Origin: Treponema sp. | GTDB lineage: Bacteria; Spirochaetota; Spirochaetia; Treponematales; Breznakiellaceae | Direction of reading: 5' to 3' | DNA length: 12,608 nucleotides | Assembly (NCBI GenBank): GCA_031281925.1 | Contig: JAITES010000256.1 | Span: 1 to 12,608, forward strand | In this document: in pieces, positions 7,143-12,608 of the stretch | Position numbering within the stretch: the first letter of the stretch is position 1 | How the letters are laid out: each line of letters opens with the position of its first letter | The notes under the pieces: model-generated | Told to the model about the DNA's origin: nothing | Database searches by the model: none | What the model saw: the letters and a program-made list of their open reading frames with translations, nothing else | Made by a program: the position numbers and the translations under genes

Positions 7143-8399
7143 TCAGGATAAAAGTGTATACCTGTTTAGTTTTTTTCCATCTGCAGAACGATATGGATTC
7201 CGTCGGTTTTTCAGATACGACTGGTATGCGGCGCTGCTTTCATAGTATGCATCAAGACCCTTAAACGAAGAAGACTCGTCACAACGGTACAGTTCCATCA
7301 AAACCGGGAAAAGAGGCGATGAAATTATCTCCCCGGTACGGAAGAGGGGCAGCCGGGGCAGGGCGGCAGGAAGCATGTGGTTCCTGACAAGATAGCACAC
7401 ACCGGTAACAAGGCTTCTGTCAAATTCCAGCCTTTCAAGGAAGCGCCGGGCGACCCATTCCCCAATTTCCGCGTGTCCGGAAAAACGCCGCCTTCCGGTC
7501 GATTGGGAAAGCGGCTTTCCAATATCGTGAAAAAGCAGCCCCAGACTCAGGAGGAGATCGAAGTCTCCTCCGTTTACCGGCTTGCGGTGCCGGAAGGTTT
7601 CCATGGTATGCGACCAGACATTCCCCTCGGGGTGGAACTCCTTGGAATGGTCTACATCGTCCATCGCGGCAATCTCCGGCCACAATTCTGCCGCCAGACC
7701 GGAGTCTTTCAGAAGCTGAAAGCCCAGATCCGGCCGGGGAGACACCAGTAACCCCGTCAAAAGTATCCGCTGCTCTTCGAGTGAAGGGAGAGGGCCGCCG
7801 GGTTCTTCGGAGGGTATCCGCATGAAACTTCGTTTCATCTTCGATTCAGTTTTTAAGAGCGGCAATGTCTCCGCAGCGGAAATCTTCTCAACAGTCCTGT
7901 AAGGGCCATTATAACGGGCATAAATCAGCGCCGCGTCCATAAGAAGGCGGAACCTTTCCGGTCCCGGATCGGCCCCGGCGCAGTCCGCTTGTACGGAAGG
8001 CCCCCCTTTTTTCAGGCCGAGGAGAAAAGGGTACACCCCCTCAGGGTCATGAAAATGGCCTGTATGCAGATCCTGGTAAAACGAAAGCAGCCTGAAACTC
8101 CTATACAAGTGAGGCTGTTCTGCTTCCGCGTTATCGCCGTCATTGCAGCGGAAATACCAGGTAAGACCCTGCGCCTCAAGGGCAAGATCGGCAAGACTCA
8201 CGCCGGGGAAACGGATTTCCGCGCCATCGAAAGCATCGCCAAGGATCCTTACAAGATCGGCTACCCCTGCATCGGTTTGCAGAAAAACATAAGGCAGACT
8301 TTCCCGGCCAAGATAGCTGTCTATGGCGCTAAAGGCACAGGCATAAAGAGAAAAACCTGCGTCCGTAATGGAAACAAGCCCCGAAGCAATTGAAGCCAT
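7143..8399 (-). CDS. HD-domain protein related to CCA-adding enzyme/poly(A) polymerase, with degenerate nucleotidyltransferase head
   Basis: A 418-residue soluble protein. The C-terminal half (about 240-345) is an HD phosphohydrolase-type domain like that of bacterial CCA-adding enzymes: FHPEGNVWSHTM (H264), LLFHDIGKP (H291, D292), RFSGHAEIG (H309) and LVRNHM (H341). Upstream, ERFRLLMDAALIYAR (148-162) resembles the neck helix after a class II nucleotidyltransferase head, and DLHTGHFHDPEG (110-121) resembles the usual segment near the end of the head. The head's catalytic signatures, the GG...RD motif and the DxD metal-binding pair, are absent from residues 30-90. It is therefore unlikely to add nucleotides; a metal-dependent phosphatase or phosphodiesterase role through the HD site is more plausible. 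It starts 6 nt after the GH13 stop and ends directly at the MATE ATG. The exact function is unknown. Confidence 0.8.
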   Translation of the reverse strand: MASIASGLVSITDAGFSLYACAFSAIDSYLGRESLPYVFLQTDAGVADLVRILGDAFDGAEIRFPGVSLADLALEAQGLTWYFRCNDGDNAEAEQPHLYRSFRLLSFYQDLHTGHFHDPEGVYPFLLGLKKGGPSVQADCAGADPGPERFRLLMDAALIYARYNGPYRTVEKISAAETLPLLKTESKMKRSFMRIPSEEPGGPLPSLEEQRILLTGLLVSPRPDLGFQLLKDSGLAAELWPEIAAMDDVDHSKEFHPEGNVWSHTMETFRHRKPVNGGDFDLLLSLGLLFHDIGKPLSQSTGRRRFSGHAEIGEWVARRFLERLEFDRSLVTGVCYLVRNHMLPAALPRLPLFRTGEIISSPLFPVLMELYRCDESSSFKGLDAYYESSAAYQSYLKNRRNPYRSADGKKLNRYTLLS

Positions 8400-8405
8400 G
8401 TATGT

Positions 8406-11400
8406 TTATGCACCCGGCTTCTTGCCGGGTTTTTTCCCGCCTTTTTTAGCCTTTGGCACCGCTTTGGCTTTTGGCGCCGTTTTGACCTTTCCGCCGTGCA
8501 GAGCCTCCATCAATCCGTCAAGCCTGTAGGCCGACACTTTCTCCGCCTTCCTGAATTCGGCAGCTACCTTCCCGACAAGCTCCCTGCCTGCCGCATCGGT
8601 TTCAATGCTGTAAAAGAGAGAGCCAAAGAAGAGGGCGTCTTCAAAGCCTTCCTTGTTAAACCAGGTAACCTCATTAAAGCGGTTCAGCCCCAGAATACGG
8701 CGGAAATCATCAGAAGTGTAGTTTTCCAGAATGATTGCGGCAGCCAGATTCCCGGCCTTCACGGGGCTCTCAAGGCCCTTATACGCCGCGGTATCATCCG
8801 GCGCCGTTCTTGCCAGAACCGCCTGCATAATGTCTACCGCCTTCCGGGCATCACCTTCGCTTGATCCCGATTTATGGAGAATTTCCCGCAGTTTCCGTGC
8901 AAAACCCCAATGTCCAAAAGCCAGGGCCGCGGCATCCCTGCCCCGTGCGCCTTTCCCGATAACCGGCCGCAGCAAAGATACTACGCCGTACACCATGACA
9001 GCCATTACGGATTCCGGAGAATAACTTTCGGACAGAATGGTAATAATACGCTTTACGGTTTCTCCGAATATTTCAATAATATCACCGTCATCAATTTCTG
9101 AATACTCAAGAGGCTTCCCGTCATCGTCAACAGGATTCCAGGGCTCATACTTTCCCTCCGCACCGGCGATATAGAATTTTGCCGTTTTGACAAAGGCCAG
9201 GACAGGTTCCCTAAAGGCTTCGATAAGCCTCGCGCTTTCCGCATCCGCAAGTTTCTGTGCGGAATCGGCGCTTTTTGAACCGGCAAGGGATTCGATTAAT
9301 TCAGGTTTCAGAATCTCCGCAAAACGGTAGTACAGTTCACCCAGATAAATATCCATTATGGCGGCCTCAAGATCCGGCACGCCCCGCCCCTTAAGATCGT
9401 TGTTAAGCCGTGCCCAGCGGCCCCTTGAGTCATCTTCAACATCATGAATGTCAAGATAAACCTGCGCCTCATAACCTTTCAGGGCCACAAAAAGCCCCCG
9501 TTCACTCAGATCCTTGCTGCTCCTGATGTACCACAGATTGGAACGCTGTTCCCGAAGCAGGGTAAAGTATTGGGCCTCACTGTGTATCGAAAGGGCTTCG
9601 CTCAGGGTATCCTGCCTGCTGGAACCATCGGCCTGGGGAATAGCGGGGGAACTCTGCCTGATCCAGCCTGAAGCCTCGTAGAAAGAATTATTGTAGAAGA
9701 TCAGGGCCTTATCGTCCCAGAGCCGGTTGGTGTAGGCAAAGACATTTTCGTTCACCGAGCCGCCTTCGCTGTAAAGATCATAGATACGGAAGTCCGAACT
9801 CCCGGAAAAAAGCGCCCGCCGTTTCATCAGTGGGAAGATCTTCTGTTCATGCTGCTCCACCAGCCACTGATCGCACTGCTCGTCCCTGTATGAACGGCGG
9901 TATTCCATGCCGTACTTCTCTTCAAAGCCTTCAATCTGACCATGACCGAACATGGGCAGCCCCGGCATGGTCACAAGGAGGGTACAGATCCCCAGATACT
10001 TGTCCCCCTTGCCGAACTGGGCCACCGCGGTGTCCTCATCGGGATTGTTCATAAAGTTTACAAAACGCTTAAGAATTTCAGGATCAAATTCCAGGGTATT
10101 CTTGATTGTGGCCCGGTACTTGGCGTTCTCCTCCATCTTGAGCATGTTCATAAAGGCCGAATTATACACCCGGTGCATGCCCAGGGTACGGACAAAGTAA
10201 CCCTCCATCATCCAAAACGCTTCGGCGAGAAGCAGCGTATTGGGCGCCTCCACCGCGCAGCGGTCAACCACCTCCCGCCAGAACTCATTGGGAATCCACC
10301 GGTTAAACTCCTCGTTGGTCAAGGCATGCTCCGCCCGGCTTGCAATATCACCGCCCCGGCCGGGTTCAGGATACCAGAGCCGCTGAATATGCCGCTTTGC
10401 CAGAGTCATGGCCGCATCAAAACGCACGATGGGGAACTGCTTGCAGACCCCCACGATGGTGGAAATCACCGCTTCACGGGCTTCCGGATTCAGAAAATCT
10501 ATCTGGGCGGTATCGTTCCAGGGCATGGAGGTACCGTCATTGCCATGGTAGATGTAACGCGCCTCTCCCGTACGGTTATCGGTACGCTTGAATACCACCG
10601 CCGCATCGCTGCGGGTAAAGTAATGCTCTTCAATCTGTACGGTAACATCATCCCTGCCGGAAAGATTCCCGCAGTTGTAGTTATAGGTTGGGAAAGGCGG
10701 ATAGGGAAGCTGCAAAAAACGGTCGGGGTGTTCAATGACCCAGCGGCTGTCTATTCCCGTATGGTTGGGCACCATATCGGAACCCAGCCTGATCCCCCTG
10801 CGGATACAGCGTTCCCGCAGGTTTGTCAAAGCGCCCCAGCCCCCCAACTCGTCCGCTATATCGTAATCGTAGAGACTGTATGCGGAGGCCGCCGCCTCGG
10901 GATTCCCCGTCCACTGCTTTATCATCCGGCTGGCATTGCTCCGCTCCCAGAGCCCGATGAGCCAAAGCCCCGTAAAGCCCCGGCGCGAAAGTTCATCCAG
11001 TTCTTCGTCGGGTATCTGATCCAGCCGGGTAATCTCCCGCCTGTACTTTTGGGAAAGCTGAAAGAGCCAGACCAGGGTACTCTTGGCCATAAGCACCGTC
11101 CGGGGCATCCAGTCCTGATCGGGACTGAAACGCTCATACTCATCAAGACCCGAATAATCATAAGCCTCCATGGGCCCCGGCCCAAAGAACGAAGGCTTGT
11201 TTTCTTCTTTGATAACATCCAGCCCCATGAGGAGCCGTACCATGAACTTGCCGAGAAACAGGCCCCAGCTTTTGCGCATATACTCAAGCTGCCCTGCCAG
11301 GGAATCGGGAGAAGCCAGGGCGGGAGCGCGCAGAAGATCCCAAAGATTGAGACCGTTCGGGCCGAAGGGCGGCAGATCCTTGAAGTGGGCTTTCAATTCC

Positions 11401-12050
11401 TCGATAGCCGCAGGGTATATGGTTTTTTCGGCCAGATCCTCATCATTAAAGAGGAAAAGGAAGGGCTTAAAGGCAGGATTCAGGTTTGCCAGACTGAGCG
11501 TCATGATCTCTTCCAGGGAAAGAGTCCTGCAACTTTCTTTCCCCTCATGCCCGGAAAGATAAGTTTCAATACTGGTTTTCTTCCCATACACCGCCTGGGG
11601 AGGAAACTGTAGGGAAAAAGTCCGCAAAAGGTCGTCTGTACGCCGGTCTCCCAGCTTCCCTTCAAGCCGTTCCAGAGCCGTCATAAAGGCATCGGGCCGC
11701 ACCTGTTCACGGTAAAGGGCGATTATGTAATGGAGAATCTCGTCGATAAGCCCCATGGCAAAGAGATCCCCGGCCTTGACATACGTATCTTCGCTCGCCC
11801 CTTGAGCGGCAAGCTTGTCGTTAAATTTGGCGGTTAGTTCCCGTACCTGCTTCATGTCGGCCAGCACCACATTGCCCCGGAGGGAAAAAAGAGCCTCGTC
11901 AAGCCCATGTTCCTCCCGTACTTCCCGGCGGATGTGGAATTCCATCACGGCCCGCCGCCCGGCAATGCTAAAATTCCCTGTTTGAGGCAGCTTAACTCCA
12001 TTCTTTCCGGCATGTTCATACCCTGTAAGACGAATTTTCAGCTTTTTCAT
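8406..12050 (-). CDS. Large GH13-type alpha-amylase-family glycosyl hydrolase, cytosolic
   Basis: A 1214-residue protein without signal peptide or membrane segments. Residues ~1-340 form a helical N-terminal region of unknown role. About 350-800 form a GH13-type (beta/alpha)8 barrel: GLWLIGLWER (361-370), region I DMVPNHTG (425-432), region II VRFDAAM with likely nucleophile D545, region III LLLAEAF with likely acid/base E610, and region IV FMNNPDED with D671; the usual NHD is NPD here. TMPGLPMFGHGQIEGFEEKYGMEYRR follows at about 694-719. Residues ~860-1180 are helical and unrecognised, and 1188-1214 form a Lys/Pro/Ala/Gly tail. The catalytic triad is intact, so action on an intracellular alpha-glucan or related sugar is likely, with the exact substrate and hydrolase/transferase choice unknown. 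The ATG has a strong AGGAGGT six bases upstream. It is the first gene of the minus-strand operon. Confidence 0.9.
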   Translation of the reverse strand: MKKLKIRLTGYEHAGKNGVKLPQTGNFSIAGRRAVMEFHIRREVREEHGLDEALFSLRGNVVLADMKQVRELTAKFNDKLAAQGASEDTYVKAGDLFAMGLIDEILHYIIALYREQVRPDAFMTALERLEGKLGDRRTDDLLRTFSLQFPPQAVYGKKTSIETYLSGHEGKESCRTLSLEEIMTLSLANLNPAFKPFLFLFNDEDLAEKTIYPAAIEELKAHFKDLPPFGPNGLNLWDLLRAPALASPDSLAGQLEYMRKSWGLFLGKFMVRLLMGLDVIKEENKPSFFGPGPMEAYDYSGLDEYERFSPDQDWMPRTVLMAKSTLVWLFQLSQKYRREITRLDQIPDEELDELSRRGFTGLWLIGLWERSNASRMIKQWTGNPEAAASAYSLYDYDIADELGGWGALTNLRERCIRRGIRLGSDMVPNHTGIDSRWVIEHPDRFLQLPYPPFPTYNYNCGNLSGRDDVTVQIEEHYFTRSDAAVVFKRTDNRTGEARYIYHGNDGTSMPWNDTAQIDFLNPEAREAVISTIVGVCKQFPIVRFDAAMTLAKRHIQRLWYPEPGRGGDIASRAEHALTNEEFNRWIPNEFWREVVDRCAVEAPNTLLLAEAFWMMEGYFVRTLGMHRVYNSAFMNMLKMEENAKYRATIKNTLEFDPEILKRFVNFMNNPDEDTAVAQFGKGDKYLGICTLLVTMPGLPMFGHGQIEGFEEKYGMEYRRSYRDEQCDQWLVEQHEQKIFPLMKRRALFSGSSDFRIYDLYSEGGSVNENVFAYTNRLWDDKALIFYNNSFYEASGWIRQSSPAIPQADGSSRQDTLSEALSIHSEAQYFTLLREQRSNLWYIRSSKDLSERGLFVALKGYEAQVYLDIHDVEDDSRGRWARLNNDLKGRGVPDLEAAIMDIYLGELYYRFAEILKPELIESLAGSKSADSAQKLADAESARLIEAFREPVLAFVKTAKFYIAGAEGKYEPWNPVDDDGKPLEYSEIDDGDIIEIFGETVKRIITILSESYSPESVMAVMVYGVVSLLRPVIGKGARGRDAAALAFGHWGFARKLREILHKSGSSEGDARKAVDIMQAVLARTAPDDTAAYKGLESPVKAGNLAAAIILENYTSDDFRRILGLNRFNEVTWFNKEGFEDALFFGSLFYSIETDAAGRELVGKVAAEFRKAEKVSAYRLDGLMEALHGGKVKTAPKAKAVPKAKKGGKKPGKKPGA
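8413..8435 (+). terminator. Intrinsic-terminator-like hairpin on the strand opposite the GH13 gene
   Basis: On the plus strand a perfect six-base stem, CCCGGC (8413-8418) with GCCGGG (8424-8429), encloses the loop TTCTT and is followed by six T residues (8430-8435). The form is textbook, but no gene is transcribed toward it on the plus strand. It could stop antisense transcription, or it may simply result from the repeated Lys-Lys-Pro-Gly codons of the GH13 tail. On the minus strand the same stem lies between the GH13 and HD genes without a T run after it. Confidence 0.4.
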
Positions 12051-12056
12051 GCGTCT

Positions 12057-12063
12057 ACCTCCT
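12057..12063 (-). promoter_or_regulatory. Strong ribosome binding site of the GH13 gene
   Basis: AGGAGGT on the minus strand, six bases before the ATG at 12050. It is the best Shine-Dalgarno in the window and fixes the start. The AT-rich stretch upstream (about 12080-12120) probably holds the operon promoter: TATTAT and TATACT are candidate -10 boxes near 12079-12087, but no convincing -35 box stands at proper spacing. Confidence 0.75.
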
Positions 12064-12160
12064 GGGCGGTCTATTTCCAGTATAATACAGAGGATACAAA
12101 TTTTATATGGCTATTTTGAATGAAACGAAAAGCAAAGCGGACAAATTTATCGTTATACAC

Positions 12161-12608
12161 TCATAACGCGGCAATTTCATCGGTGGAAAGACCGGTCACT
12201 TGGGCTATCTTTTCGACAGGATCCCCAAAGTTTTTGAGGTTTCGGGCGATTTCCCGCCGTTCTTTCCGGAGGGCTCCTTGTGTGCGGGAATATTCATCCC
12301 GTTGCGCTTTTAAACGCGCTTCGTAGATCATCCGGTTCGCTTCGTCTTCGCTCATTACTTGCAGCTTGCAATATGCTTCCTCTATCATCGGGTTCTTCTC
12401 CGCCAGCATCTTGAATTCCTCCTCGGTTTCGGCTTTTAAAAACCGCAGCCAGTCTAACAGTTTGCCCTCTCCATCCGCGGGCAGCCGTTCCAAATTCAGG
12501 GCGTGTATTTCCATCAGGTCGTTAAACGGGAAATGTTCCTCCGTTTCCAGCATCCGGTAGACCGTGTGGCACCGGCTCGTTTCGGGGATAAAATCGTAAT
12601 CCGTGATA
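12161..12608 (-). CDS. Rpn-family recombination-promoting nuclease/putative transposase (PD-(D/E)XK), 5' partial
   Basis: The reading frame is open from the right edge (first full codon at 12607), so the N-terminal catalytic part lies outside the window; the ATG at 12553 is internal. The visible ~149 residues match the C-terminal part of Rpn/PDDEXK_2 transposase-like proteins: a TVYRMLETEEHFPFNDLMEIH stretch, then NLERLP, a helical region rich in Glu, Lys and Arg, and a final DPVEKIAQVTGLSTDEIAAL, a short helix-turn-helix-like ending common in this family. Such proteins are multicopy in many Treponema and related genomes, and E. coli Rpn proteins promote RecA-independent recombination. The nuclease residues are not in view, so activity cannot be judged. 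No terminal repeats are seen. It ends 110 bp upstream of the GH13 gene. Confidence 0.8.
   Translation of the reverse strand, partial: ITDYDFIPETSRCHTVYRMLETEEHFPFNDLMEIHALNLERLPADGEGKLLDWLRFLKAETEEEFKMLAEKNPMIEEAYCKLQVMSEDEANRMIYEARLKAQRDEYSRTQGALRKERREIARNLKNFGDPVEKIAQVTGLSTDEIAAL

Noticed and set aside
9942..11612. 556-codon plus-strand open frame opposite the GH13 gene
   Set aside because: It lies wholly antisense to a gene with clear catalytic motifs, has a Pro/Gly/His/Arg-rich composition without recognisable domains, and lacks a Shine-Dalgarno. It is best explained as a shadow of biased codon use.
12064..12160. Definite promoter for the GH13 operon
   Set aside because: AT-rich with TATTAT, TATACT and TATAAA, but no -35 box at 16-18 bp matches more than about three bases, so an exact site cannot be called.

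Overview
The window looks like a bacterial chromosome segment of moderate, roughly 50% GC. The 1214-residue amylase-family protein and the Rpn/PD-(D/E)XK transposase-like fragment at the right edge fit a spirochaete of the termite-gut Treponema type. That assignment is an inference from gene content and style; no rRNA or other marker gene is present to prove it.

Left part, plus strand (1-2336): the 3' part of a THUMP/RlmL-type RNA guanine methyltransferase gene (cut by the window edge), a TetR-family regulator, and an unrecognised 211-residue soluble protein. The gaps are 15 and 20 nt, so the three probably share a transcript. They converge on a minus-strand MarC-family membrane protein (2385-3017). 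Next comes a divergent spacer of about 117 bp with a near-consensus sigma70 promoter for marC, then a plus-strand alkyltransferase-like protein gene (3135-3461).

Centre and right, minus strand (12050 down to 3483): five genes packed as one operon. In transcription order they are a cytosolic GH13-type protein with a basic lysine/proline tail, an HD-domain protein related to CCA-adding/poly(A) polymerases but lacking the catalytic nucleotidyltransferase motifs, a MATE transporter, RecQ helicase, and a YjbQ-family protein. The junctions are a 6-nt gap, direct TGA-ATG adjacency, a recQ start within or just after the MATE stop region, and a 4-nt ATGA overlap. A strong Shine-Dalgarno heads the operon, and a hairpin followed by T5 ends it inside the 3' end of the alkyltransferase-like gene. 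No common pathway is obvious; the set mixes carbohydrate, RNA/nucleotide, efflux and DNA-repair functions.

Right edge (12161-12608, minus): the C-terminal part of an Rpn-like protein gene, upstream of the operon. About 110 AT-rich bp separate it from the GH13 gene. No intergenic stretch exceeds 300 bp, and I saw no tRNA, rRNA, CRISPR array or insertion-sequence ends.

The points most worth a second look are the recQ start (no ATG, GTG or TTG in frame upstream of the conserved N-terminal motif, but an ATG with Shine-Dalgarno one base out of frame before an A7 run), a probable leaderless marC mRNA, and the basic tail of the GH13 protein, whose codons form an intrinsic-terminator shape on the opposite strand. 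I did not find convincing evidence of a wholly new multi-gene system.
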